Below are positions 40,722 to 50,716 of a DNA stretch of 64,000 bases, in pieces. Positions within the stretch are counted from its first letter, which is position 1. Every line of letters starts with the position of its first letter. The position numbers and the translations under genes are program-made. Under the pieces are notes generated by a model. That model saw only the letters and a program-made list of their open reading frames with translations. It searched no databases and was not told where the DNA came from. The stretch comes from PMG-095 sp037200885 (GTDB taxonomy: Bacteria > Myxococcota_A > Polyangia > Polyangiales > Polyangiaceae), in assembly GCA_037200885.1 (NCBI GenBank), contig JBBCIN010000001.1, positions 558,001-622,000 on the forward strand. Direction: 5' to 3'.

Positions 40722-42062
40722 ATGTTCTGTCTTCCCAAGATCGTCCCGCAACGTCGCCGTACCTTGATCCTGATGCTCGTTGGCGTCCTCGCCGTCGTGG
40801 CAGCGGGTATTGCTGATGCGCAACATCAGTCCGAGCGTGCCCTCGATGAGCTCGGCCGAGAGCATCGGCTGCTTGCCCTGAGCCTGGCCGCACTCTCCGA
40901 CGAGCAGATCGCTCCGGCGGTTCAGAAGCTCGAGGCGACTGGCCAAGTGGCAGTCTTGCTTCGTCAGCAGAAGGGCGCCGGGTTTCTGCTCGGCAACGGC
41001 AAAGTGCTTTCCAGTAACGAGCTGGACGCGGCGTTCTACAAAAAGGCGCCCAGCGCTCGCTTGCCGCGCTCACTCGCTGCGACCATCGGTTTGGGCGCGC
41101 GAACGGCGATCGCTGGACTCGCGCCCCGGGTGGTCACGGCTTCCCAGAGTCCCGAGGGCGTTGCGGTGGTCGAGTCAGCGAGGGCCGAGCGCGACCGAGC
41201 ACGCCACGCCCAATGGCGGGCTGTGTTGATGGTGCTCGTCGTCAGCGTGTTGATCGTCGGCTTCGGTTTGACCATGCTCCGTCGACAGCGGCGGGAGGCG
41301 CTCTTGCAGCAAAAGCTTCGTTTGCACCGCGCCGAGCGGGCGCGCGATGCGGAACTGTCACGCGCCAACCGCATGGCGACCATCGCCGCGCTCGCGTCCG
41401 GGTTTGCGCACGAAATTGCTACACCTTTGGGAGTGATTGTCGGTCGCGTCGAGCAACTGCGCTCGGCGTCCGCGAGTGACGCCAAGGCCACGCGATTGCT
41501 CGACGCCATCGGCGCGCAGACCGAGCACATCGAACGAGTGATCCGCGGCTTCCTCGGGCTGACGCGCGGCGACACGCCGAGCTTGAGCCAGGTCGCGGCC
41601 AGCGAGCTCGCGCGCGCCGCGGTCGCCCTAGTTCAGCACCGCTTCGAGCAGACGCAGATCACGCTCACCGTCACGGATCGGGACCAGGGCGACTCGCTCG
41701 TCGCCTGCAATGCGACGCTGTTCGGGCAGGTGCTGGTCAACGTGCTCATCAACGCGCTCGAAGCCAGCGAAGCGGGCGACTCGGTGCGTCTGGAACTCCA
41801 GCGTTCCGGAGAAAATGTCGAATTTTGTGTGATCGACCAAGGGCACGGCATCCCACGTGCCACCATCGAACAAGTGCTGGAACCTTTCTTCACGACCAAG
41901 GCCACCCGTGGCGGCAGCGGACTCGGGCTCGCCATTGCCAAGGAGATCGTCAGCCATCACCGTGGCGAGCTCACTCTCGTACGTCGCGCCGATCGGGAAG
42001 GCGCGGCTGTGCGAGGCACGCGCGTCACCGTACATCTACCCATTGCCCAGGAAATACCGTGA
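40722..42062 (+). CDS. Sensor histidine kinase, NtrB-like, of the efflux island
   Basis: A 446-residue membrane kinase with two transmembrane helices (about 14-32, LILMLVGVLAVVAAGIADAQ; about 162-185, VLMVLVVSVLIVGFGLTMLR) flanking a 130-residue periplasmic sensor domain without recognised family. HisKA has ALASGFAHEIATPLGVIVG; HATPase shows LINALEASEAGDSVRLEL, DQGHGIPRATIEQVLEPFFT and GGSGLGLAIAKEIV. It pairs with the NtrC-type regulator whose GTG overlaps its stop. The periplasmic domain may detect envelope damage or a pump substrate. Confidence 0.92.
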   Translation: MFCLPKIVPQRRRTLILMLVGVLAVVAAGIADAQHQSERALDELGREHRLLALSLAALSDEQIAPAVQKLEATGQVAVLLRQQKGAGFLLGNGKVLSSNELDAAFYKKAPSARLPRSLAATIGLGARTAIAGLAPRVVTASQSPEGVAVVESARAERDRARHAQWRAVLMVLVVSVLIVGFGLTMLRRQRREALLQQKLRLHRAERARDAELSRANRMATIAALASGFAHEIATPLGVIVGRVEQLRSASASDAKATRLLDAIGAQTEHIERVIRGFLGLTRGDTPSLSQVAASELARAAVALVQHRFEQTQITLTVTDRDQGDSLVACNATLFGQVLVNVLINALEASEAGDSVRLELQRSGENVEFCVIDQGHGIPRATIEQVLEPFFTTKATRGGSGLGLAIAKEIVSHHRGELTLVRRADREGAAVRGTRVTVHLPIAQEIP

Positions 42063-43426
42063 AAAAATCGGAACGCCGCCTTCACAACCCCCGCGTCCTG
42101 GTCGTCGACGACCGGCCCGACATGGCCGAGATGGTCGCTGAGGGCCTCTCCGAACACGGCTTCGAGTCCCGCGCGTTGAGCGACGTTGCTCGAGCCTCGG
42201 CGCAATTGTCGCTCGGCACGCACGACGCCCTCGTCACCGATCTGCGCATTCCGGGCAGCGACGGCTTGGAGCTACTCGCGCTTTCGCGCTCCGTCGCCCC
42301 CGACAGCCCCGTGATCGTGATGACTGCGTTCAGCGGCATCGATACCGCGATCGAGTCGATTCGACGCGGGGCCTATCACTACTTGACCAAGCCGTTCAAA
42401 GTCGAAGAGCTCGTGCTGTTCTTGCGACGCGCACTGGACGAGGCGGCGCTGCGGCGCGAAGCAAAAGCCCTGCGCTCTGCGCTGAGCAGCTCGCGAAGCG
42501 ACCTCATCGGCGACAGCCCGGCGATGCGCGACGTCCTGGATCTGGTTCGCCGCGTCGCTGATTCGCCCGTTCCGGTGCTGCTCTTGGGCGAAACCGGCAC
42601 GGGTAAAGGGCTGATCGCTCGCGCGATCCACGCGGAGAGCTCGCGCGCCAGCGAACCCTTCGTGGCCGTCAATTGCGCGGCAATTCCCGAAACTCTGTTG
42701 GAGAGCGAGCTATTCGGCCACGTCAAAGGCGCCTTTACTGGCGCCTCTATCGATCGCGTCGGGCTGTTCGCCCAAGCACAACACGGTACGTTGTTCTTGG
42801 ACGAGATTGCGGAACTCAGCGCGCCGTTACAAGCCAAGCTGCTGCACGTGCTGGAGACCGGACAGGTGCGCGCCGTGGGTAGCGACCGTGAACGTCGGGT
42901 CGATGCCCGCGTGATCGCGGCCACTCATCGTGATCTGCGGCGCCGTGTGGCGGAGCACACGTTTCGAGAAGATCTGCTTTATCGGCTCGACGTGGTCTCC
43001 ATCGAAATCCCAGCGCTGCGGGCGCGTCGCACCGACTTGCCTCACCTCATTGAGCACTTCATGCCGCGCGCGCTCTCGCGCAGTGCTCGAACGTCGACGC
43101 TCCACTTCTCTCGGCCGGCCATGGACGCTCTGAGCAACTATGCCTGGCCCGGAAATGTGCGCGAGCTCGAACATTTGATCGAGCGCCTCGTGCTGCTCTG
43201 CCGCGAAGACGAAGTAAGTCTCGCCGACCTACCCAAATCAATGACCGACCTCAGGCTCAACGTGGGCGAGCCAAACTTCGGTGAGCAAGTGATTCCAATC
43301 CGTGAGCTGCAACGACGCTACGCCTCGTGGGCCCTGGAACGTTTGGGCGGCGCTAAAATGGCTACCTGCGAGGCGCTTGGCATCGATTCGAAAACGCTGA
43401 GTAAGTGGCTCACGATGGAAAGCTAG
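42059..43426 (+). CDS. NtrC-type sigma-54-dependent response regulator
   Basis: A 455-residue three-domain activator starting at GTG 42059, overlapping the kinase stop; the longer frame to 41825 is antisense-like and rejected. The receiver (1-120) has VLVVDDRPDMAE, Asp in DALVTDLRIPGSDG and YLTKPFKVEE. The AAA+ domain (about 145-370) has Walker A GETGTGKG, ESELFGHVKGAFTGA with the sigma-54-contacting GAFTGA loop, and Walker B GTLFLDEIAEL. A C-terminal Fis-type helix-turn-helix (LGGAKMATCEALGIDSKTLS) binds DNA. It probably activates the two efflux operons through the TCGGAA sites and sigma-54-like promoters. Confidence 0.94.
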   Translation: MKKSERRLHNPRVLVVDDRPDMAEMVAEGLSEHGFESRALSDVARASAQLSLGTHDALVTDLRIPGSDGLELLALSRSVAPDSPVIVMTAFSGIDTAIESIRRGAYHYLTKPFKVEELVLFLRRALDEAALRREAKALRSALSSSRSDLIGDSPAMRDVLDLVRRVADSPVPVLLLGETGTGKGLIARAIHAESSRASEPFVAVNCAAIPETLLESELFGHVKGAFTGASIDRVGLFAQAQHGTLFLDEIAELSAPLQAKLLHVLETGQVRAVGSDRERRVDARVIAATHRDLRRRVAEHTFREDLLYRLDVVSIEIPALRARRTDLPHLIEHFMPRALSRSARTSTLHFSRPAMDALSNYAWPGNVRELEHLIERLVLLCREDEVSLADLPKSMTDLRLNVGEPNFGEQVIPIRELQRRYASWALERLGGAKMATCEALGIDSKTLSKWLTMES

Positions 43427-43506
43427 GGGCACTACTGAGGCAACGGAGAGAAACCAAACCGCCGCCGCTTTGCGAATGGGCCAGCGCTCATTGTGCCAAT
43501 TCGCGA

Positions 43507-44289
43507 TCAGCCACTCACCGGCGCCTGACCGAATATCTGATCGACTGCAAGCTCCAGTGTTTCTGCCGAGCCGATCTCGGCGAGCGCACTATCGACCTCC
43601 GCCGCGAGCGGCTCGCAGGAGGGATCGGCCAGGCGGCTCTCGAGACGAGGCAGGGCTTTCTCCAGCATCTCCAGGCGAAGCTCGATATCTCGGCTCACAC
43701 TGCCGAGTGCGGCTTGCTGGCTGATGCGCCGCTGCAGTGAGGTGAGTGCCTTGCGAATCGTCATGCGGACGGTGAGCTCGCGCTCGGCGCTGTACGATTC
43801 CTGTAACTGCGCGGCCTCCTTTTCCAGCTCGGCGTGGGGCGTCGCGTCGACTGACGCCTCCAGCCGCTGGCCCAAGAATAGATAGTCGAGGAACGTGCGG
43901 CGGAGCTCGAGCAGGCCGTGAAGGGCGAGCTGGAGCTCGCGAGCAGGCAGGCGTCCTTGAGCACTCAGCAGCAGCTGCGTCGCGTCACGGTTCAGCGCCC
44001 GATAGCGATTCGCGTCGCGCTCGGATAGTTCGGACAGCGCGCCTTCGATGGCCGTTTCGGCTCGCGTCAGATACTGATTGCTGAGTTGCCGATCGACCCA
44101 ATCGCGGAACGCAGGCAACCGCGGCCCGACCAAGAGCCAAAGCAACTCACCGCCCGCGCACACCAGGAGTGGTACCGGGGAGGCGAAGGCCAACGAAAAA
44201 CAAGCGCTGCCGAACAAGACCACCAGGTTGTGTTGGTCCTTGAAGGCATATTTGAGATAGCTGGGAGTGGGCAGCTGCGCTTCGGCCAT
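43507..44289 (-). CDS. Membrane-anchored coiled-coil protein, unknown function
   Basis: A 260-residue protein. Hydrophobic segments at about 21-55 (NLVVLFGSACFSLAFASPVP, LLVCAGGELLWLLVG) form one or two membrane helices; the remaining 200 residues are mostly helical with coiled-coil character (LEKEAAQLQESYSAERELTV, DIELRLEMLEKALPRLESRL). No known domain recognised. It starts 4 nt after the stop of the NMT1-OmpA fusion gene, so the two are surely co-translated and probably interact. Confidence 0.75.
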   Translation of the reverse strand: MAEAQLPTPSYLKYAFKDQHNLVVLFGSACFSLAFASPVPLLVCAGGELLWLLVGPRLPAFRDWVDRQLSNQYLTRAETAIEGALSELSERDANRYRALNRDATQLLLSAQGRLPARELQLALHGLLELRRTFLDYLFLGQRLEASVDATPHAELEKEAAQLQESYSAERELTVRMTIRKALTSLQRRISQQAALGSVSRDIELRLEMLEKALPRLESRLADPSCEPLAAEVDSALAEIGSAETLELAVDQIFGQAPVSG

Positions 44290-44293
44290 GGCT

Positions 44294-45886
<1,593 letters not shown>

Positions 45887-46337
45887 GTTCCAAATGCCGG
45901 GAGATAGCTCCGAGCGTGACAGCACATTGCCTACTCGGCGCGCGCTCCCGTCAAGCGCGAAGCGCGTCACTCGAGCTTGGTATTTGCGAGCCACCACAGA
46001 TGCTCACGAGCGTTCACGCGCCGTTCATCCCGCCGCTACCTGCTCGAAATGTGTGCTTCGAGGAGAGACACTTGCCGAACCGGGACGCGGCTCGGTCACC
46101 GCGTTGTCACCTGCCCCGAGCTCCCGGGAGCGGCCGGCGCGAGCTTCGGCCCGGGGCGTGCATTACTGCCCGCACCGTGCGCCTTTCTTTGAATAAAACC
46201 GAGAAATTGTCGAGGAACCGAGCGATTCTCGGGCCCGCAAGCAAAACGGCCGCGAGGCACTCTGGCACCACCGCCCTGTGCCATGTCGTGGGTTGCGTCG
46301 GTCGCCGCATCCGCGGGAAGGACCGCCGAGGCCACTC
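45887..46337. other. Intergenic region between divergent operons
   Basis: These 451 bases separate the divergent NMT1-OmpA and ligase operons and must hold both promoters. Open frames here are Arg/Ala-rich without family signatures. A locally AT-richer patch (TTTGAATAAAACCGAG, near 46189) may be promoter DNA. No inverted repeat longer than about 6 bp stood out. Confidence 0.5.
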
Positions 46338-48902
46338 GTGAATCTCGACGCGCGCCGCCCGCAAGGCCGGCCCACGCTGGGAGTCGAAGAGGAGTTCCAT
46401 CTGGTCGACCTGCGCACGCGTCAACTGACGCCACGCGCCAGTGAGGTGCTGAGCGGTCTGTCTGAGTCGACTCGCACGTATGCCGCCGAGTTGCAGCAAA
46501 CCGTGGTCGAGACCAACAGCGAAGTGTTCGATACGCTGGCCGGCTTGCGCAAAAACCTGCTCGAGCTGCGCTCTGAGCTGATCGGCGTTGCGAAAGGTCT
46601 CGGCATTGGCGTGGCGGCAGCAGGCACCATGCCGCTTTCGATGTCCGAAGTGCAGATCACAGAAAACCCGCGCTTCCGTCGGATGCTCTCCGACTACCAG
46701 CTCCTGGTGCGCGAACAGTCGATTTGCAGCATGCAGGTGCACGTCGGCGTCGAGGATCGCGATCTAGCGGCCAAGTTGCTCGATCGCGTCGCGCGCTGGT
46801 TGCCTCCGCTGCTCGCGCTCTCGGTCAGTTCGCCGTTTTCCAACGCGGGGGACGACACGGGCTACGCCAGCAGCCGCTCCTTGATCTGGTCGCGTTGGCC
46901 CACGACGGGCAGCCCTGGCCCCTTGAATTCCGCCGCCGAGTACGAAGCCGTGGTCCAGAACCTGGTGGCGTCCGGCGTAATCAGTGACAAGGGCATGATC
47001 TACTTCGACGTGCGGCCGTCCGCGCACGTTCCGACGATCGAGCTCAGGGTGTGTGATGCGTGTCACTCGGTCGATACGGTGGTGCTGATCGCCGGGTTGT
47101 TTCGCGCCGTTGTCGAGCGCGAAAAGTCCCTCGAGCTCGCCGGGGAAGCGGCGCACTTCGTGCATCCCACTCTGCAGCGAGCCGCGCTCTGGCGAGCTGC
47201 GAGATCTGGACTCGAAGGCGAACTGATCGAGCTCGATGGCCCGAAATCCGTACCCGCGAGCGTCGTGCTGCGCGCCATGGTCGACGAACTTTCACCCGAG
47301 CTTGCGGCCAGCGGCGACGAAGCCGAGGTGCGTGCGTTATGCGAACAGGTGCTCGAAGGCCGCAGCGCGGCGGCACGTCAACGAGCCGCTTACCGTCGGC
47401 GCGATCGCTTCGTCGACGTGGTCGACTTGATTTTAGCTGAGACGCGCGGCGAGCCCCATCGTCCGACGATGAGCGCGCTGAGCTTGCCGATGGCACGTGG
47501 CTATCAAGCGCCCGGCTACGACGAAGCGCTGCTGAGCGACGGGCAAGCGCGAGCGAGCCACGCGCAGGTGCTGCAGGCGCTGTCCAAGCTGAGCCCCGCA
47601 GAGCTCTCGGCTCGCGCCGCGAGCCTCGTGCAAAAGACTCGTGACGCGGGCGTGCTGTTTCGGCCGACCGACGCCAAGGACGCGCGTGCCTTTCCGATCG
47701 ATATCGTGCCGCGCGTTTTGAGCGGTGCCGAGTGGAGTCGCCTGGAAGGCGGCACTGCCCAGCGTGCGCGCGCGCTGGACGCCTTTCTGCGCGATATTTA
47801 CGGCCAATGCGCGATCGTCAAAGAGGGGATCTTGCCGAGTTGGCTGGTCGATACGGCGCCCGGTCGACGCGACGCCGGAACGGCGCCACCGGTGACTGCG
47901 CGCCGCACACAGGTTTCCGGCTTCGACATCGTGCGTGATGCCGACGGTCGCTGGTTGGTCTTGGAAGACAACGTGCGTGTGCCCTCTGGTGTGGCTTACG
48001 CGATGCAGAGCCGGCGCTTGCTGCGCGAAGTCTTCCCCGAGTTCGATACCGGCCAAGTGCTGCTCGACGTCGAAGTCGTGCCCGCGATGCTGCGCCGCAC
48101 GTTGGAAGAGTCGGTTCCGCCGCGGGCCGGGGACGGCGCTCCGTCACTGCTCTTGCTCAGTGAAGGCAGCAACGATTCGGCATCGTTCGAACACCGCATG
48201 CTGGCCGAGGCCATGGATATCCCCTTGGGCGTACCCGCCGAACTGCTCGTGGAAGGTGATGTGCTGTATCAACTCAGCTCGCGCGAGCGCCGCAAGATCG
48301 ACGTCGTGTACCTGCGCATGGACGATTCGCTGTTCCAGCGTAGGGGCAAAGACGGGCGGATCGTCGGGCCTGAGCTGCTGCGCGCGGTGCGCGCGGGCAA
48401 CCTGGCGCTGGCCAATGCGCTGGGCAACGGCATCGCCGACGACAAGGCGATCTACGACTACGTGCCGAAATTCATCGAGTTCTACTTGGGTGAGCACCCG
48501 CTGCTCGAGCAAGTGCGGACCTTCCACTGCGCGGATCCGGAGCAAAAGCAGCATGTGCTGGGTCACCTCGATGAGCTCGTCGTCAAACCGGTCGATGGCT
48601 ATGGTGGCCTGGGCGTCGTAGTCGGTCCACGCGCCTCGGACGAAGAGCTGACTGAAGCGCGTGAGCTGATCGAACAGCAGCCGAGTCGTTGGATCGCGCA
48701 AGAGACCATCGCCCTCTCCACCCACCCGACCTACAGCGACGGACGATTCGAGCCGCGCCACGTCGATCTGCGCGTCTTCGTTTACTACGGAAAGGATCCG
48801 CTGGTCGTGCCTGCGGCGCTCACGCGCGTCGCGGCGGCAGGGAGCCTGATCGTCAATTCTTCGCGCGGAGGCGGGGCCAAGGACACTTGGCTGCTTCGCT
48901 GA
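46338..48902 (+). CDS. GCS2 glutamate-cysteine-ligase-like / circularly permuted ATP-grasp fusion
   Basis: An 854-residue two-enzyme protein from GTG 46338 (GAGG 7 nt upstream). Residues about 10-370 are a GCS2/YbdK-type carboxylate-amine ligase (LGVEEEFHLVDLRTRQLTPR, QTVVETNSEVFDTLAGLRKN, STMQVHVGV-like SMQVHVGVEDRD). Residues about 385-854 are a circularly permuted type-2 ATP-grasp (GYQAPGYDEALLSDGQARAS, AFPIDIVPRVLSGAEWSRLE, ALDAFLRDIYGQCAIVKEGI, PVDGYGGLGVVVGPR, HVDLRVFVYY). Both halves form amide bonds with ATP. Together they could assemble a short gamma-glutamyl or similar peptide. The next gene encodes an NAGGN-type amidotransferase, replacing the GNAT/ATP-grasp synthetase of the known NAGGN trio. 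Confidence 0.88.
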   Translation: MNLDARRPQGRPTLGVEEEFHLVDLRTRQLTPRASEVLSGLSESTRTYAAELQQTVVETNSEVFDTLAGLRKNLLELRSELIGVAKGLGIGVAAAGTMPLSMSEVQITENPRFRRMLSDYQLLVREQSICSMQVHVGVEDRDLAAKLLDRVARWLPPLLALSVSSPFSNAGDDTGYASSRSLIWSRWPTTGSPGPLNSAAEYEAVVQNLVASGVISDKGMIYFDVRPSAHVPTIELRVCDACHSVDTVVLIAGLFRAVVEREKSLELAGEAAHFVHPTLQRAALWRAARSGLEGELIELDGPKSVPASVVLRAMVDELSPELAASGDEAEVRALCEQVLEGRSAAARQRAAYRRRDRFVDVVDLILAETRGEPHRPTMSALSLPMARGYQAPGYDEALLSDGQARASHAQVLQALSKLSPAELSARAASLVQKTRDAGVLFRPTDAKDARAFPIDIVPRVLSGAEWSRLEGGTAQRARALDAFLRDIYGQCAIVKEGILPSWLVDTAPGRRDAGTAPPVTARRTQVSGFDIVRDADGRWLVLEDNVRVPSGVAYAMQSRRLLREVFPEFDTGQVLLDVEVVPAMLRRTLEESVPPRAGDGAPSLLLLSEGSNDSASFEHRMLAEAMDIPLGVPAELLVEGDVLYQLSSRERRKIDVVYLRMDDSLFQRRGKDGRIVGPELLRAVRAGNLALANALGNGIADDKAIYDYVPKFIEFYLGEHPLLEQVRTFHCADPEQKQHVLGHLDELVVKPVDGYGGLGVVVGPRASDEELTEARELIEQQPSRWIAQETIALSTHPTYSDGRFEPRHVDLRVFVYYGKDPLVVPAALTRVAAAGSLIVNSSRGGGAKDTWLLR

Positions 48903-48937
48903 CGGCCTTGGGACATTGACTGCCGGAGGAGCTCGAT

Positions 48938-50716
48938 ATGTGCGGTTTTGCTGGAGAATTGCGGTTCGATGGACAAGTTTGCGACTTGGCGGCGCTGGCG
49001 CGCATGAACCAGCGCCTGGCCGATCGCGGGCCTGATGGGGCAGGCGTCTTTCAACGCGGCCCGCTTGGGCTCGCTCACCGCCGCTTGACCATCATCGACC
49101 TGACCCGCGCCGGCGAGCAGCCGATGGTCGACGCCGAGCTCGGACTATCGCTCGTGTTCAACGGTTGCATTTACAATTACAAGGAGCTCAGGGGCGAGCT
49201 CGAGGCGCTCGGCTATCGCTTCTTTTCCAACTCCGACACGGAGGTGATCCTCAAGGCTTATCACCGCTGGGGCAAGGACTGCGTCACACGCTTTCTGGGC
49301 ATGTTCGCCTTCGTGATCGCCGAGCGCGACTCGGGACGTTTGCTGATGGCGCGGGATCGCCTGGGCATCAAGCCGCTGTATCTAGCGCGTACGCCGCAGT
49401 GCTTACGCTTTGCGTCGACGCTGCCGGCGCTGCTCGAGGCGGGTGGAGTCGACACCGCCATCGATCCCTTCGCGCTGCATCACTACATGTCTTTCCACTC
49501 GGTGGTGCCCGCTCCGCTCACGATCCTGAAGGGCGTGCGCAAGTTACCGCCCGCGACGGTGCGCGTAATCGAGCCGGACGGCAGCCAGCACGATCAGGTG
49601 TATTGGCGCGCGGAGTACACTCGACCTGGGCAGGCACGCACGGCCGGCGAGTGGCAAGAAGCCGTGCTTGCTCAGCTCAAACTGGCGGTCGAGCGGCGCA
49701 TGGTGGCGGACGTCCCGATCGGCGTGCTGCTCTCCGGTGGCCTCGATTCCAGCTTGATTGTGGGATTGCTCGCGGAATCGGGCCAAAGCGGGCTGAGCAC
49801 GTTCAGCATCGGCTTCGAGTCTGCGGGCGGCATGGCTGGAGATGAGTTCGAATACTCCGACCTGATCGCCAAAACCTTCGGCACGCGGCATCACCAGATC
49901 CGGATCGACAACGCGCGCTTGGTTCCGGCGGTCGTGCCGGCGGTTCGCGCCATGAGCGAGCCGATGATCAGCCACGATGCGGTCGCCTTCTATCTGCTCT
50001 CGGAGGAAGTCGTCAAGCACGTCACCGTGGTTCAATCGGGGCAAGGAGCGGACGAAGTGTTTGCCGGTTACGAATGGTATCCGCCGCTCGCGCAAGTCCC
50101 GCGCCACGACGCGCTCTCGGCCTATGCCTCGGTGTTCTTCGATTGGACACACCGACAACTGACTGAGATGGTCGCGCCGGATTACTTGGCGTTCGGCGAC
50201 GTGAGTCGCGCATTCGCCAGTGAGCAGTTGGGCGCGCCCGGCGCGGAAACGGCCCTCGACGCCGCCTTGCGGCTCGACACGAACGTGATGCTGGTCGATG
50301 ACCCCGTGAAGCGCGTAGACAACATGACCATGGCTTGGGGGCTGGAGGGGCGCGTACCGTTCTTGGACCACGAGTTGGTGGAGCTTGCGGCCAGCTGCCC
50401 GCCCGAGCTGAAGCTGGCGGACGGAGGCAAAGGCGTGCTGAAGAACGCCGCCCGCAAGCTACTGCCCGCGCAAGTGATCGACCGCCCGAAGGGCTATTTC
50501 CCGGTACCCGGGATCCGACACATCGAAGGTGAGCTGCTGACCCTCGTGCGCGAGGGGCTGACCAACCGCGCCGCGCGCGAACGCGGCCTCTTTCAAGCCT
50601 CGTATCTCGAGGGTCTCCTGGCCGAACCCAACGCGCTCCGCTCGAACCTGGGCTCCAATGCGCTTTGGCAGGTCGGCCTGCTCGAGCTCTGGCTGCAGGA
50701 AATGCAGGTCAGATGA
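48938..50716 (+). CDS. Asparagine-synthase-like amidotransferase of the NAGGN type
   Basis: A 592-residue class II glutamine amidotransferase/asparagine synthase. Met-Cys2 (MCGFAGELRFDG) provides the glutaminase nucleophile; RRLTIIDLTRAGEQPMVDAE, FNGCIYNYKELRGELEALGY and the synthase P-loop VLLSGGLDSSLIVGLL are intact. ALHHYMSFHSVVPAPLTILK and SGQGADEVFAGYEWYPPL closely match the N-acetylglutaminylglutamine amidotransferase subfamily (TIGR03104) more than AsnB proper. It should amidate a peptide carboxylate, probably the ligase product from the upstream gene. A GGAGG lies 8 nt before the ATG, and its stop overlaps the peptidase ATG. Confidence 0.92.
   Translation: MCGFAGELRFDGQVCDLAALARMNQRLADRGPDGAGVFQRGPLGLAHRRLTIIDLTRAGEQPMVDAELGLSLVFNGCIYNYKELRGELEALGYRFFSNSDTEVILKAYHRWGKDCVTRFLGMFAFVIAERDSGRLLMARDRLGIKPLYLARTPQCLRFASTLPALLEAGGVDTAIDPFALHHYMSFHSVVPAPLTILKGVRKLPPATVRVIEPDGSQHDQVYWRAEYTRPGQARTAGEWQEAVLAQLKLAVERRMVADVPIGVLLSGGLDSSLIVGLLAESGQSGLSTFSIGFESAGGMAGDEFEYSDLIAKTFGTRHHQIRIDNARLVPAVVPAVRAMSEPMISHDAVAFYLLSEEVVKHVTVVQSGQGADEVFAGYEWYPPLAQVPRHDALSAYASVFFDWTHRQLTEMVAPDYLAFGDVSRAFASEQLGAPGAETALDAALRLDTNVMLVDDPVKRVDNMTMAWGLEGRVPFLDHELVELAASCPPELKLADGGKGVLKNAARKLLPAQVIDRPKGYFPVPGIRHIEGELLTLVREGLTNRAARERGLFQASYLEGLLAEPNALRSNLGSNALWQVGLLELWLQEMQVR

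Noticed and set aside
45916..46341. 141-codon frame between the NMT1-OmpA and ligase genes
   Set aside because: No ribosome-binding site, irregular composition, overlaps the probable promoter region and the start of the ligase gene.
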